Counted from the first letter of the stretch, positions 46,926-60,264 are shown. The stretch: DNA of 64,000 nucleotides from Nitrospira moscoviensis (GCF_001273775.1 NZ_CP011801.1:3078001-3142000), one strand, 5' to 3'. Notes: a model not told the origin generated them from the letters alone. A program made the numbers and translations.

Positions 46926-47726
46926 TCACGCCGCGGAGCAGTCGACGGCCGCTCCCGGACGCACACCGAACCGCTCGGCCGCGCTGCCTTCCTTCAGGAA
47001 GATTTCCACGTACCCGTTGCTGTTGATGAGCGCGTGCGGCCGTTCGGAGCTGCCTTCACTGTAACTGCCTACCAGCCCGTCGATGACGCGATCGCCCACC
47101 CTGATGGTCAGGCTGCGCCCGGCGGTCAGACATTCGCGGACCTGTTTGGCGGTGATGTTGGAGATGAGATTGCCGAAGCGGTCGACGTAGACGATGCGGC
47201 CGACCACTCGTTGATTCTGCCGGAGCGGGCCTTGAAGATCGAGACGGATGGGATCGCCGATCAGCGGCCCGAACGAGGCGGCCGGCTCGCCCTTGGCGAG
47301 CTGCGCCGCCGCCGGTGCAAAGAGATCCCGGCCGTCGAAGGTGGCCCCTTCCGCCTCCAATCGATAGCGGCGATTTTCGATGTGACGGATTTCGACTCGC
47401 TCTTCCTCCTCCATGACGTAGGTCAGAAGGCCGTTGTCGGGAGCGAGAAAATGATACCGCGAGGTCGACATCAGCAGCGGGCGCCTGGCGCCGCCCACGC
47501 CGGGATCGACGACGGAGACGTGGATGGTCCCGTCAGGAAAATAGCGGTAGCACGACTTCAACAGATAGGCGGCGTCGTGGATCTGATGGGGCGTGACCTG
47601 ATGAGACAGGTCGACGAGGCGGGCTTCGGGGTGAATCGACAGGATCACCCCCTTCATGCTGGCGACGAACCAGTCACGGTCGCCGAAATCGGTCAAGAGG
47701 GTGATCAGGGGGCCGGCCGGCGGCAC
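46926..47726 (-). CDS. SAM hydroxide adenosyltransferase (DUF62 family)
   Basis: 266 aa. LITLLTDFGDRDWFVASMKG, VDLSHQVTPHQIHDAAYLLK, VVDPGVGGARRPLLM and the C-terminal VYVDRFGNLISNI match the DUF62/fluorinase-like fold. Members without halogenase determinants hydrolyse S-adenosylmethionine to adenosine and methionine using an activated water. Cytosolic. Last gene of the long pyr operon, 2 nt after greA. The link to pyrimidine synthesis is not obvious. A halogenase activity is unlikely but not excluded by sequence reading alone. Confidence 0.86.
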   Translation of the reverse strand: MPPAGPLITLLTDFGDRDWFVASMKGVILSIHPEARLVDLSHQVTPHQIHDAAYLLKSCYRYFPDGTIHVSVVDPGVGGARRPLLMSTSRYHFLAPDNGLLTYVMEEEERVEIRHIENRRYRLEAEGATFDGRDLFAPAAAQLAKGEPAASFGPLIGDPIRLDLQGPLRQNQRVVGRIVYVDRFGNLISNITAKQVRECLTAGRSLTIRVGDRVIDGLVGSYSEGSSERPHALINSNGYVEIFLKEGSAAERFGVRPGAAVDCSAA

Positions 47727-47728
47727 GG

Positions 47729-48205
47729 CTACATGTCCTCGAACCGGATCTCCACCACTTCGTACTCGACCACTTTCGCGGGCGTCGTGACCTCCACGAA
47801 ATCCCCGACCCGCTTGCCGATCAGCGCGCGGCCGACCGGGGACTGCACGGAAATCTTGTTGAACTTCATGTCGGCCTCGTCCTGGCCGACGAGCGTGTAC
47901 TGCTTCTTCGACTGCGACTCCTGCTCGATCACGCAGACGGTCGCGCCGAAGACGACCGTGTCGCTCGTGCGGCCGGAGATGTCCACCACGCGGGCGTCGG
48001 CCAATTTGGATTCGATCTCGGCGATGCGGGACTCGATGAAGCCCTGCCGCTCTTTCGCCGCGTCATATTCCGCGTTCTCGCTCAGGTCGCCGTGGGCGCG
48101 GGCCTCCGCGATCGCCTCGATGACTCTCGGGCGCTCGATCTTCCGCAGCCGGTCGAGCTCGGCCTTGAGCGCGTCATAGCCTTTTTTCGTGATGGGGGTG
48201 GGCAT
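47729..48205 (-). CDS. greA: Transcription elongation factor GreA
   Basis: 158 aa. The N-terminal coiled coil (KGYDALKAELDRLRKIERPR, AEARAHGDLSENAEYDAAKE) carries the conserved acidic tip DLSENAEY that enters RNA polymerase to trigger transcript cleavage. The C-terminal FKBP-like domain (TLVGQDEADMKFNKISVQSP, VGRALIGKRVGDFVEV) is complete. 13 nt after carB, so co-transcribed with the pyrimidine genes. Carries the family's normal length. Confidence 0.95.
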   Translation of the reverse strand: MPTPITKKGYDALKAELDRLRKIERPRVIEAIAEARAHGDLSENAEYDAAKERQGFIESRIAEIESKLADARVVDISGRTSDTVVFGATVCVIEQESQSKKQYTLVGQDEADMKFNKISVQSPVGRALIGKRVGDFVEVTTPAKVVEYEVVEIRFEDM

Positions 48206-48218
48206 ACCGAACGGCTCC

Positions 48219-51473
<3,255 letters not shown>

Positions 51474-51491
51474 GGGGTCCTTGGTTCGAGG

Positions 51492-52442
51492 TTAACTCGT
51501 CTGCGGCATGGGGCCGATGGGAGGCCGGTAGGGCGCCGGAGCCGGCTGCGTCCCGCCGCCGGGCCCCCGATAGTGTTGCAGCGCCTCCGGCAGCCAGGCT
51601 TCGATCTGGTTGATGCGGGTGACGTCCGAGGGGTGCGTGGACAAAAATTCCGGAATCGCCTGCTGCGAGCGGAAGCACAGCTTGCCGATCATCTGCCGGG
51701 GACAGCCGCTCATCCGCTCCCAGAAGGGCACGGCTTCGCGCGGATCGTAGCCGGCCTCCGCCATCAAGCGCAGCCCGATGTAGTCGGCCTCGGACTCCTG
51801 CCTGCGATTGAAGGGCAGCGACACGTTCACCCCATACGCGCCCAGCAGGCCCTGAATCGCCGCACCGCCCGCATGCCCTGAGGCGGCCGCGCCCAAGGCG
51901 CCCAATTGCGCGATCTGATCGATGATGCTGCGGCTCATCCGCTCCACGCCATGGCGCTGGAGGGCATGCGCGATTTCATGGCCCATGACGGTCGCCAGCC
52001 CCGCCTCTCCCTTGGTGACGGGCAGAATGCCGGTGAAGACCGCCACCTTCCCGCCGGGCAGACAGAAGGCGTTGACCATCTTGTCTTCCTCGATGACGGC
52101 AAACTCCCACTGATACTCCGGCTTATTGGCGGCCTTGGCGATCCGCTGCCCGACGCGTTGCACCATCTCGGTGATTTCCGGGTTGTCGCTCAGCCGCGCC
52201 TGCCGCAGGACTTCCCGATAGGCCTGAAGCCCGAAGTGCAGCTCTTTTTCCTCCGAGAAAAAGATCAACTGGTCGCGCGCGGTCCCCGGCGCCCGGTAGC
52301 AGCCCGCCAGCAAGGAGAGCATCCCCGCCGCCGCGCCGGTTCCGCAGGCGGCGTACAACCCCGCCAGCCACCGAGTTCCCAGCGCCAACACGGCGCGGCG
52401 GGAGAGGGCGGCCTTGAAGAATTTTTCCGTTACGGCATCCAT
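51492..52442 (-). CDS. M48-family metallopeptidase, probable lipoprotein
   Basis: 316 aa. The N-terminal hydrophobic segment ends AAAGMLSLLAGCYRAPG, a possible lipobox with Cys near residue 48. The peptidase M48 zinc site is VMGHEIAHALQRHGVE, with the third ligand in NRRQESEADYIGL. Periplasmic quality-control proteases such as BepA/LoiP are related; BepA's TPR tail is absent, and it ends with a proline-rich tail. Overlaps sppA by 13 nt, placing two envelope proteases inside a pyrimidine operon. Confidence 0.88.
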   Translation of the reverse strand: MDAVTEKFFKAALSRRAVLALGTRWLAGLYAACGTGAAAGMLSLLAGCYRAPGTARDQLIFFSEEKELHFGLQAYREVLRQARLSDNPEITEMVQRVGQRIAKAANKPEYQWEFAVIEEDKMVNAFCLPGGKVAVFTGILPVTKGEAGLATVMGHEIAHALQRHGVERMSRSIIDQIAQLGALGAAASGHAGGAAIQGLLGAYGVNVSLPFNRRQESEADYIGLRLMAEAGYDPREAVPFWERMSGCPRQMIGKLCFRSQQAIPEFLSTHPSDVTRINQIEAWLPEALQHYRGPGGGTQPAPAPYRPPIGPMPQTS

Positions 52443-53383
52443 AGATACATGAACTGCGGCGCGCCGCTGCGTACGAACGCCATGAGGTCGAAGTTGCCCA
52501 GCGCGGCCAGCGGGCTGGGCGCCATCAATTTGGAATAGACGTTGTTCGAATATTCGCCCGGCCGGCGGTACATCACGACCCGGGCCTCGGTGACGCCGGC
52601 TTTCTTCTTGGCGAGCTCCACCGCATCCTCCAGATACCCGATGTCGTCCACCAGTCCGGCGGCCTTGGCCTGATCGCCGGTATAGATGCGCCCGTCGGCC
52701 AGCTTCTTGATCTGGTCCATCTGGAGATTGGGCCGGCCCTCCTGCACGACGCTCAGGAAACGCTGATAGAAGGAATCGATCAGCCCCTGGAAGATGGACC
52801 GTTCTTCCGGCGTCATGGCTCTGAAGGGGGAGCCCATATCCTTGCGCGGCCCGGACGCCACCGCCGTCGCCTCCACGCCGACTTTTTCCAACAGTCCTTT
52901 CGCGTTCATCGTCAACATGATCACGCCGATGCTGCCCGTGACGGAGGACGGATGGGCCAGCACCGAATCGGCGGCGGCGGCGATGTAGTAGCCGCCCGAG
53001 GCCCCCACGTCCATGATCGAGGCCACGACCGGGACCTTGCGATTCGATTTGAAAGCCTTCACTTCATGGTGAATGATATCCGACGCGGTCACCGTGCCTC
53101 CCGGCGTGTTGATGCGCAGAACCAGGGCTTTCACCGCATCATCTTGGGCGGCCCGGCTCAACTGTTCCTTGATGTTTGCGATCATGCTCGGCGTGGGGAC
53201 GAATCCGTCGCCCTCCTGCGAGCTGATGACGCCGGAGACTTCCATCAGCAGCACTTTGGCTTTGCCCGTTCCACTGACCTGCGTCTCCTGCAGCGGCCCC
53301 GGCCCGGGAAACAACGAAAAATTGAAGGTACAACCAGTGATGGACAGGACGGCCGACAGGACCAGCGCCGAACGACTACGCAT
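52430..53383 (-). CDS. sppA: Signal peptide peptidase SppA (short form), lipoprotein-like
   Basis: 317 aa from ATG 53383; a further in-frame ATG at 53407 lies inside car[21 protein letters not shown] has a lipobox (SITGC). The S49 Ser-Lys dyad is Ser in [11 protein letters not shown] and Lys in [31 protein letters not shown] and [20 protein letters not shown] are other family motifs. Degrades cleaved signal peptides in the membrane. Short bacterial form, about half the E. coli length. Confidence 0.93.
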   Translation of the reverse strand: MRSRSALVLSAVLSITGCTFNFSLFPGPGPLQETQVSGTGKAKVLLMEVSGVISSQEGDGFVPTPSMIANIKEQLSRAAQDDAVKALVLRINTPGGTVTASDIIHHEVKAFKSNRKVPVVASIMDVGASGGYYIAAAADSVLAHPSSVTGSIGVIMLTMNAKGLLEKVGVEATAVASGPRKDMGSPFRAMTPEERSIFQGLIDSFYQRFLSVVQEGRPNLQMDQIKKLADGRIYTGDQAKAAGLVDDIGYLEDAVELAKKKAGVTEARVVMYRRPGEYSNNVYSKLMAPSPLAALGNFDLMAFVRSGAPQFMYLWMP

Positions 53384-54554
53384 AGTGGGTCTCCATGAGA
53401 TGAACAAACTCGTCGAACAGATAGGCCGAATCGTGCGGACCGGGCGACGCCTCGGGATGGTACTGGACGGAAAACACCGGATGGTCCAGACAGCGCATCC
53501 CCTCGATGGACCGGTCGTTCAAGCTCAGGTGCGTCACCGCCAGCCGGCCGTGCTTCGTCTCGATCACGGGCGCTTGTTCCGGTATTCCGGTCGCGACCGC
53601 CGGAACCTGCACGGCAAAATTATGGTTTTGCGACGTGATCTCCACTTTCCTCGTCCGCAGGTCGATCACCGGATGGTTCGCGCCATGGTGACCGAACTTG
53701 AGCTTATAAGTCTTCAGTCCGAAGGCCAGCCCGAGGATTTGATGCCCGAGACAGATGCCGAAGATCGGGCGCCGGCCGACGAGCGACCGCACCGCTTCCA
53801 TCGCATAGGGCACGCCTTCCGGGTCACCCGGACCGTTGGAGAGAAACACCCCGTCCGGCTTCAAAGCTTCCACTTCCGCCGCCGAGGTGGACGCGGGCAC
53901 GACGGTGACCTCGCATCCCACATCGACGAGGCGCCTCAAGATATTCTCCTTGACACCGAAGTCGTACGCAACCACCCGCCAAGGGCGGCGGCGGGCCGCG
54001 TTCGGCCGGCTCGTCCCGGATTCGGGCGCCCAGGCTCCCGAGCCGCCCTTCCATTCATAGGATCGCCGGCAGGTCACCTCGGCCGCCAGATCGCGCCCGA
54101 CGATCCCGGGCGCGGCTTTGGCTTTTTCCACAGCGCGCGCCGGATCCGCATCGATATGGCTGATGAATCCTTGTTGCGAGCCATGCTCACGCAGATGCCG
54201 AGTCAGGGCTCTGGTGTCCAACCCTTCGATCGCCACGACCTTGGCCTTGGTCAGATAGTCGTGGATCGGCTCCTGCCGGCGCCAGTTGCTCGCAAGGCGA
54301 CTGGCTTCCATCACGACGAACCCTTCCGCCCAGATGCGGCGCGATTCGACATCCTCCGCCGTCACGCCGTAGTTGCCGATGTGCGGGCAGGTCATCGTGA
54401 TGATCTGTCCTTTATAAGACGGATCGGTGAGGACTTCTTGATAGCCGGTCATCGCCGTGTTGAACACGACCTCGCCCGCCGTTTCGCCTTCGTAGCCGAG
54501 GGCGCGCCCCTCGAACACCGCCCCGTCGGCCAGCGCCAGTATCGCCCGTTTCAT
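53376..54554 (-). CDS. carA: Carbamoyl-phosphate synthase small subunit
   Basis: 392 aa. The N-terminal CarA domain ([40 protein letters not shown]) precedes a class I glutaminase: nucleophile Cys in [15 protein letters not shown] and His/Glu in [14 protein letters not shown]. Hydrolyses glutamine and channels ammonia to CarB. An inserted Ser/Pro/Arg-rich stretch ([20 protein letters not shown]) near residue 180 is a linker peculiarity. ATG 54554 overlaps the upstream stop by 4 nt. Confidence 0.96.
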   Translation of the reverse strand: MKRAILALADGAVFEGRALGYEGETAGEVVFNTAMTGYQEVLTDPSYKGQIITMTCPHIGNYGVTAEDVESRRIWAEGFVVMEASRLASNWRRQEPIHDYLTKAKVVAIEGLDTRALTRHLREHGSQQGFISHIDADPARAVEKAKAAPGIVGRDLAAEVTCRRSYEWKGGSGAWAPESGTSRPNAARRRPWRVVAYDFGVKENILRRLVDVGCEVTVVPASTSAAEVEALKPDGVFLSNGPGDPEGVPYAMEAVRSLVGRRPIFGICLGHQILGLAFGLKTYKLKFGHHGANHPVIDLRTRKVEITSQNHNFAVQVPAVATGIPEQAPVIETKHGRLAVTHLSLNDRSIEGMRCLDHPVFSVQYHPEASPGPHDSAYLFDEFVHLMETHYA

Positions 54555-55072
54555 ACCACGCCCTCCGATCGTCTGATCCATGTGCGGACTCTGGCTCCTG
54601 CGAGGAACAGGCCGAGGCCGAGATTGATGAGGTACAACGACCGCACCGGCATATGGAGCTTGAAGAAGGCCTCGAACGCTTCTTTCCGGCCCTCGCCGGC
54701 TTTCAAGGCAAAGGCTTCGGCTTGGCGCGCGGCGGCCAGCGGATGGAGATAAAAGATGATGACGCCGGCGATCAGCACCATCGCCGCGAACAGCAGCGCC
54801 TCTCCACGGCCCACGGCATACTGAAGCGGCGCGTTCCATGCGCGCCATCCCATGCCGGCCGCAAGAACGACGATCGCGCCGAGCACCAGGCGGTTGTAGC
54901 CCTCGAAGGCCTTGGTGAGAAACAGGCCGCCGGCATCCTGCCCGCCGAATGTATTGAACACGGCCGGCAAGACGGCCGCGATCAGCACGACCAGACCGCC
55001 GATCCAAATGCCCAACGCGACCCATTCGCTCATCAGACTGATCACCAGCATCCATCCCGCGGTTCGGCCCAC
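54551..55072 (-). CDS. DUF4149-like membrane protein
   Basis: 173 aa with four hydrophobic helices ([73 protein letters not shown]). The arrangement and the FYLHP motif fit DUF4149, small integral membrane proteins of unknown function. A shorter start at MSEWVALG (ATG 55030) is possible. It is coupled to carA by a 4-nt overlap and lies 3 nt after pyrC. Confidence 0.68.
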   Translation of the reverse strand: MGRTAGWMLVISLMSEWVALGIWIGGLVVLIAAVLPAVFNTFGGQDAGGLFLTKAFEGYNRLVLGAIVVLAAGMGWRAWNAPLQYAVGRGEALLFAAMVLIAGVIIFYLHPLAAARQAEAFALKAGEGRKEAFEAFFKLHMPVRSLYLINLGLGLFLAGARVRTWIRRSEGVV

Positions 55073-55075
55073 GGC

Positions 55076-56362
55076 TTACCGCTCGGCTCCATTCGCGTCG
55101 AACACCGGACGCCCGCCGACGATCGTAACACGCACCCGGCCTTTCACCTTCCATCCGGCGAAGGGGGTATTGCGGCTCTTCGATCGAAATTTGGCCGGAT
55201 CGACCGTCCATTGCTCGTTCGGATCCACGAGGACCACGTCGGCGTCGGCCCCGACCGCCAGGGTCCCTTTCGACAACCCGAACGCCGCCGCGGGCGCCGA
55301 CGTGAGCTTCGTCACGGCCTGCTCCAACGACAGCACCCCTTCATCCACCAGACCCAGCGTCAGCGAGAGCGCCGTTTCCAATCCAACGATCCCGAAGGGC
55401 GCTTCCGTGAAATCCTGCTGCTTCTCCTGGGTGGCATGCGGCGCATGGTCGGTGGCGATCACGTCGATCGTCCCGTCGCGCAACCCTTCTTTGATGGCCT
55501 GCACGTCGGCCCAGGTCCGCAAGGGCGGATTCATCTTCGCGTGCGTGTTGTACCCCCGGACCACTTCCTCCGTCAGCGTGAAGTGGTGCGGGCAGGCTTC
55601 CGCCGTCACCGCGATGCCCCGCGCCTTCGCCTCCCGGACCATGCGCACCGAACCGGCGGTGCTGATGTGGGCCAGATGCAGCCGCGCGCCGGTCAGCTCC
55701 GACAGAGATACATTGCGCGCCACCATCACGTCTTCCGCGGCCGCCGGGATGCCGGGCAAGCCCAGTTCGGTCGAAATCAGCCCCTCGTTCATGCAGCCGC
55801 CCTCGGCCAAGTGGATGTCTTCACAGTGATCCACCACCGTCAGATCGAAGGCCTTGGCATATTCCATCGCCCGCCGCATGACGAGGCTGTTCATCACCGG
55901 CTTCCCGTCGTCCGAGATCGCCACGCAGCCGGACCGGCGCAAATCCCCGATCTCCGCCAGCTCCTTGCCCTCCGATCCCTTGGTGATCGCGCCGACCGGC
56001 AGCACGTGGGCGAGCCCGGCCTGCTTGGCCCGCTCCAAGATGAACTCCGTCACCGCCTGGTTGTCGTTGACGGGATTGGTGTTCGGCATGCAGCAGACCG
56101 TCGTAAATCCGCCTGCGACCGCCGCGGCCGCGCCGGACTGAATCGTCTCCTTGTATTCGAATCCCGGCTCGCGGAAGTGCACGTGCACATCGACAAACCC
56201 CGGCAGCACCAGCAGCCCCTTGGCGTCGATGACCGTCGCGCCGGCGGGAGCCGCCACAGTCGCCCCCACCGCCGCGATCTTCCCCTGTTCAATCAACACA
56301 TCACCCGTACCGACGAACCGGCCCGGGTCCACTATTCGCCCGCCCTTGATCAAAATCGCCAC
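55076..56362 (-). CDS. pyrC: Dihydroorotase (class I)
   Basis: 428 aa. Cyclises carbamoyl aspartate to dihydroorotate. [20 protein letters not shown] holds the HxH zinc ligands and substrate Arg. [41 protein letters not shown] and [16 protein letters not shown] supply the remaining histidines and the catalytic Asp. Long, amidohydrolase class I form, as in organisms where PyrB and PyrC associate. Third gene of the pyr operon, after a 63-nt AT-rich gap. Confidence 0.95.
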   Translation of the reverse strand: MAILIKGGRIVDPGRFVGTGDVLIEQGKIAAVGATVAAPAGATVIDAKGLLVLPGFVDVHVHFREPGFEYKETIQSGAAAAVAGGFTTVCCMPNTNPVNDNQAVTEFILERAKQAGLAHVLPVGAITKGSEGKELAEIGDLRRSGCVAISDDGKPVMNSLVMRRAMEYAKAFDLTVVDHCEDIHLAEGGCMNEGLISTELGLPGIPAAAEDVMVARNVSLSELTGARLHLAHISTAGSVRMVREAKARGIAVTAEACPHHFTLTEEVVRGYNTHAKMNPPLRTWADVQAIKEGLRDGTIDVIATDHAPHATQEKQQDFTEAPFGIVGLETALSLTLGLVDEGVLSLEQAVTKLTSAPAAAFGLSKGTLAVGADADVVLVDPNEQWTVDPAKFRSKSRNTPFAGWKVKGRVRVTIVGGRPVFDANGAER

Positions 56363-56383
56363 AGTGACCTCAAGTTAAAATGC

Positions 56384-56424
56384 AAAAGGAAAAAATTTAT
56401 AATTTATAATTTTTAATTTTCCTT
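56384..56424. repeat. AT-rich palindrome in the pyrB-pyrC gap
   Basis: An almost pure A/T tract (AAGGA at the left, TCCTT at the right, TTATAATTTATAA in the centre) that can fold into a hairpin, in a region otherwise above 60 % GC. Function unknown. Confidence 0.55.
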
Positions 56425-56425
56425 A

Positions 56426-57346
56426 TTACCCCGTTCCCGACATCAGATACAGAATCCCCATCCGCACGGCCACGCCGTTGGCGACTTGATCCAAAATCAC
56501 GGAGGACAGGCTGTCGGCCACGTCCGGCGCGATCTCCACGCCGCGGTTGATCGGACCCGGATGCATCACGATCGCGCCCGGCTCCGCCAGCCGCACCCGC
56601 TCGGCCGTCAATCCGTACAGCCGGGCGTACTCCCGGATGGTCGGGAACAGCGCCCGTCCCTGCCGCTCCAACTGCAAGCGCAGCATCATGATGACGTGCA
56701 CGCCGCGCAGCCCTTCATCCATGTTCGAATAGACCGTGACGCCGAACTTGTCGATCGCGGCGGGCATCATGGTCGGCGGCCCGATCAACCGCACCTCGGC
56801 GCCGAGCTTCGCCAGCGCATGGATGTTCGAGCGCGCCACGCGGCTGTGCGCCACGTCCCCCACGATCGCCACGCGCAGCCCGCCGAACTGCATCCCCCGC
56901 TGGCGGATCGTATAGAGATCGAGCAGCGCCTGCGTCGGATGCTCGTGCCACCCGTCGCCGGCGTTGATGACCGAGGACTTGACGCCGCGCGCCAGCGTTT
57001 CGGCCGCGCCGGCCGACGAATGGCGCAGCACGATGATGTCGGCCTGCATGGCCTCGATGTTGCGCGCGGTATCCAACAGCGTTTCGCCTTTGACGACGCT
57101 GCTCGACGAGGGCGAGAAGTTGATCACGTCCGCGCTCAGCCGCTTGGCGGCCAGCTCGAACGAGGTCCTGGTCCTGGTGCTCGGCTCGAAGAACAGATTC
57201 ACGACCGTCCGGCCGCGCAGCGCCGGCACCTTCTTGATCTCCCGGCCGGTGACTTCCTTGAAGGAGTCGGCGGTCTCGAGGATCAGCGTGATGTCGTCGA
57301 CCGAGAGTGGAGCCAAGCTCAACAAATCCTTGTGCTTGAGACTCAT
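56426..57346 (-). CDS. pyrB: Aspartate carbamoyltransferase catalytic subunit
   Basis: 306 aa. Joins carbamoyl phosphate and aspartate. [20 protein letters not shown] is the carbamoyl-phosphate loop; [14 protein letters not shown]-like [55 protein letters not shown] and [20 protein letters not shown] complete the site. Normal catalytic-chain length; no pyrI regulatory gene nearby, so control is by the leader. 16 nt after pyrR. Confidence 0.96.
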   Translation of the reverse strand: MSLKHKDLLSLAPLSVDDITLILETADSFKEVTGREIKKVPALRGRTVVNLFFEPSTRTRTSFELAAKRLSADVINFSPSSSSVVKGETLLDTARNIEAMQADIIVLRHSSAGAAETLARGVKSSVINAGDGWHEHPTQALLDLYTIRQRGMQFGGLRVAIVGDVAHSRVARSNIHALAKLGAEVRLIGPPTMMPAAIDKFGVTVYSNMDEGLRGVHVIMMLRLQLERQGRALFPTIREYARLYGLTAERVRLAEPGAIVMHPGPINRGVEIAPDVADSLSSVILDQVANGVAVRMGILYLMSGTG

Positions 57347-57362
57347 GACCTCCTCCTCCGAA

Positions 57363-57923
<561 letters not shown>

Positions 57924-57938
57924 TCAGCTTCTAGACAT

Positions 57939-57975
57939 AAAAAAACCTTCTCGCCATTGGTTGGCAAGAAGGTTT
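57939..57975 (-). terminator. Attenuator terminator of the pyr operon
   Basis: In minus-strand RNA, AAACCTTCTTGCC pairs with GGCGAGAAGGTTT across a short loop and is followed by a U-run. It lies in the leader, 15 nt before pyrR. Its 5' arm CTTCTTGC can instead pair with GCAAGGAG just after the PyrR hairpin, an antiterminator. Confidence 0.85.
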
Positions 57976-58027
57976 GTGCTCGGACATAACCGGCGTAGGC
58001 CGGGAGGGCTGTCATCGTAGGCTCCTT

Positions 58028-58047
58028 GCTCACCTCACAGGATGAGC
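58028..58047 (-). promoter_or_regulatory. PyrR-binding hairpin in pyr leader RNA
   Basis: Minus-strand RNA forms GCTCA-TCCTGTGAGG-TGAGC. The loop segment AUCCUGUGAGGU agrees with the PyrR consensus ARUCCNGNGAGGYU in its core. The 3' arm overlaps the start of the predicted antiterminator strand (GCAAGGAG), so PyrR binding would free the terminator. Confidence 0.78.
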
Positions 58048-58062
58048 GTTAAAGGCAGGCTG

Positions 58063-58091
58063 ATCTTACTGAGCCGATGAGCGGCTGTCAA
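58063..58091 (-). promoter_or_regulatory. Sigma70 promoter of the pyr operon
   Basis: Minus strand TTGACA (58086-58091), 17 nt, TAAGAT (58063-58068). Transcription would start near 58056, just upstream of the PyrR hairpin and attenuator. Confidence 0.82.
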
Positions 58092-58123
58092 GGTCATGGA
58101 TGCAACGCCGATTGTCGGCTACC

Positions 58124-58387
58124 TCACGACCGATGCGCGGCCGATTCGATGGCCGCGAGAATTTTCGCCCGGGTCTCCCCGTCGAACTCGTGCCCGTAAA
58201 AGCGAAGAAACACGCCTTTACGGATCGTCTTCACCGTGGCGTTCGGATCTTGCTCCCGCAGAGAGGCCTCCACCATCGCGCGAGCGGTGTCGCGCATGGT
58301 GCATCCCATGATGAGCCGCTCTTCCCCGGTCCGCTGCAGCAACATGGCGCGATACCGCTCTTCTACTTCCGGCGGAGTATCGTTCAT
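58124..58387 (-). CDS. Small partner protein of nucleotidyltransferase pair (87 aa)
   Basis: MNDTPPEVEERYRAMLLQRT, then EERLIMGCTMRDTARAMVEA and KGVFLRFYGHEFDGETRAKI. No family name recalled. Its ATG (58387) overlaps the stop of the nucleotidyltransferase gene by 4 nt, so the two are made together. The arrangement recalls type IV (AbiE-like) or MNT/HEPN two-gene modules, but the sequence is not HEPN-like that I can tell. An open frame to 58435 gives a less likely longer start. Confidence 0.65.
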   Translation of the reverse strand: MNDTPPEVEERYRAMLLQRTGEERLIMGCTMRDTARAMVEASLREQDPNATVKTIRKGVFLRFYGHEFDGETRAKILAAIESAAHRS

Positions 58388-58929
58388 GGCGAGACCTCTC
58401 GGTAGAGAGCGCCGAGTCCTAATCGCTCGGCCCAATGATTCAGATACGCCGTATCGAGTCCTTGCACGGACCTCAGCAGGTTGCGAACGTCGCCCAATTG
58501 GGTCTGAGAGCGACTCTCTTTTGCCCAGTCCAGTTTCGACAGAATAAGATCTTCGGGGGCCACCAGGAAGACTCGCCGGCCCGAGATGGCGACCGGCCGG
58601 CGGCGCCCGAACTCCTCGCGGCGATATTCGCTGTCTTTTCTGACGACACAGTCTACTTTGACCACCAAGGCACTATGAATCATGTTGAACATGGATCGAT
58701 TCCGCACGGCCTGCTGCACCATGTCCCGGTCGATGTAGTACTCGTCTTGAAAGAGTCGCACGACGCGGTGAATGTCCTCCTCGGATAGCTCGAGGACCAG
58801 ATCGATATCACGCGTCATCCGTGGCGTGGTGTAGAAATTCGCCGCCATGGAACCGGTCACCATATAAGGGATGCCGGCCGCTTCTAAGCGTGCCGCAACC
58901 GACAGCAAGATGTCGAGTTCATCACTCAC
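58384..58929 (-). CDS. Nucleotidyltransferase-fold protein (AbiEii/DUF6036-like)
   Basis: 181 aa. GIPYMVTGSMAANFYTTPRM, then TRDIDLVLEL, gives the G-S/x9-13/D-x-D pattern of the pol-beta nucleotidyltransferase fold, with acidic DID. VVKVDCVVRK and VAPEDLILSKLDWAKESRSQ match DUF6036/AbiEii-like proteins. Such proteins transfer nucleotides to tRNA or a partner in toxin systems; activity here is unproven. Coupled to the 87-aa gene after it. Confidence 0.75.
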   Translation of the reverse strand: MSDELDILLSVAARLEAAGIPYMVTGSMAANFYTTPRMTRDIDLVLELSEEDIHRVVRLFQDEYYIDRDMVQQAVRNRSMFNMIHSALVVKVDCVVRKDSEYRREEFGRRRPVAISGRRVFLVAPEDLILSKLDWAKESRSQTQLGDVRNLLRSVQGLDTAYLNHWAERLGLGALYREVSP

Positions 58930-59176
58930 ACAACGGCTCGCAACATTCCCGGCCCAACATGGCTGCGCGGAGCTTACCTCTTTCGCAGCCGGAAATCACG
59001 GTCTCGGGAAGAGCAGCCTTTCCTTGGTGTCGTGGTATCGCGCGGACACATGCCACCTTACTCCGACGCGGGCGAAGGCCGCCGGTGCTCGGCGGTAGGC
59101 CCCGACTGGTCCGCGGGGATCTCGCACCTGGTAAGATGATGGTCTGGATCGAGCCCTGTCCGGGATCGAGGGCCCC

Positions 59177-59341
59177 ATGTCCGCACTGCCTCTCATTCTT
59201 CTGCTCTGCCTCACGGTCTTCGTCTGGGCTGTCGCGATCGTGGCTTCCATCGGAGACGACGAGGAGACGCCGGACGAGGAGACTCCGCCGGAGACGAAGC
59301 AGGAAGAGAACGAGGCCGCCGGCGGCCGCAAAGCCGCCTGA
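59177..59341 (+). CDS. Small single-pass membrane protein with acidic tail (54 aa)
   Basis: MSALPLILLLCLTVFVWAVA forms a membrane helix to about residue 24; the rest (GDDEETPDEETPPETKQEEN) is strongly acidic, ending GGRKAA. GAGGG lies about 4 nt before the ATG. The biased but not random composition supports a real small protein at moderate confidence. No family recognised. Confidence 0.45.
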   Translation: MSALPLILLLCLTVFVWAVAIVASIGDDEETPDEETPPETKQEENEAAGGRKAA

Positions 59342-59590
59342 CCGGCATCACCGGCCAATCGCAGAAGAACCCCGCTCGAGTCCCCTAGCGTCCGTCCTTT
59401 CGACCTGCCGATCCGCTCCGGTACTACGCCGACAACGGCGCCGCCGCCTGAAGAGCCGCCAGGCCCTCGCGATCGGCCAAGACGAACAAGACCCCCGCCG
59501 CCCGCAGCGCGCGAGCAAGCCGGCACGGCCGATTGCTTCATCCCTGACCCTTTGTTGTGGCGAGGTGGGAATTAGAGGGGTTGTCCGCCA

Positions 59591-59770
59591 TCAAGGCGCA
59601 GGCTGCGGAACGCTCCACACGCGCACCCTTTTCCCGCGTGCACGCAGGATCGGCGCGGCCATCCGCTGCAGCTGGACGACCACGCTCACCTTTTCATGAA
59701 ACGCTAACGCCGCGAGCCTGACCCGGCGGGCATCTCTCGCGCGGAATAACTTCTCGATCTCCGGTTTCAT
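59591..59770 (-). CDS. Small partner protein of the second nucleotidyltransferase-like gene (59 aa)
   Basis: MKPEIEKLFRARDARRVRLA, then ALAFHEKVSVVVQLQRMAAP and a basic end. ATG 59770 overlaps the stop of the upstream gene by 4 nt, the same layout as the pair at 58124-58929. The upstream frame to 59905 lies inside that gene and was rejected. I recall short proteins of the ERLFxARExRRxRLA type next to such genes, but have no function for them. Confidence 0.6.
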   Translation of the reverse strand: MKPEIEKLFRARDARRVRLAALAFHEKVSVVVQLQRMAAPILRARGKRVRVWSVPQPAP

Positions 59771-60264
59771 TGGGTCCATTCCTTCCATGTCCTTTCCAGC
59801 CCATGCCGCCGCATGATCTCCGCAAAGTACGCCTGATCGACGGTCGCCTGGTCCTGTAGCATTCGGACTCGCTCTCGATCTTTCGCACGGCCGGTCTGGA
59901 GGCAAATGGCCATCAAATGCTCCACTCGCAGGACACGGGTCGTCGCGGTCTGGTACTGCGTCTCGATCGCTTCACGCAAACCTTCCTCCAACAGCGCATT
60001 ATAGGCGGGAAGAAACGGTACCGGGACGCCTTCGATGACGACGCACTCGCCTTCTTCCGCATACCCCTTCTCACGCAACGCTTCATAAAGCGGGCCTAGC
60101 GTGAGCAGCCCTCCCTGCGTTTCGGGCAACAGTACGATGACGTCTAAGTCAAACGTGAGGACTGGTTCCGCATAGAAGGTCGCTCCCATCGCGTCCCCTA
60201 TGGCATAGCGGCCGATAGTCCCTTCCCGTTCAAGCTCGTTCAGAATGTGAAGCGTCCGTTCCAT
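59767..60264 (-). CDS. Nucleotidyltransferase-like protein (165 aa)
   Basis: ELEREGTIGRYAIGDAMGAT, then FYAEPVLTFDLDVIVLLP, keep the G-D/x/D-L-D layout of AbiEii-type nucleotidyltransferase folds. IEGVPVPFLPAYNALLEEGL and TTRVLRVEHLMAICLQTGRA, with the later KDRERVRMLQDQ, match small DUF6036-like relatives. Shorter than the protein at 58384. Forms a coupled pair with the 59-aa gene. Whether it is a toxin is unknown. Confidence 0.68.
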   Translation of the reverse strand: MERTLHILNELEREGTIGRYAIGDAMGATFYAEPVLTFDLDVIVLLPETQGGLLTLGPLYEALREKGYAEEGECVVIEGVPVPFLPAYNALLEEGLREAIETQYQTATTRVLRVEHLMAICLQTGRAKDRERVRMLQDQATVDQAYFAEIMRRHGLERTWKEWTQ

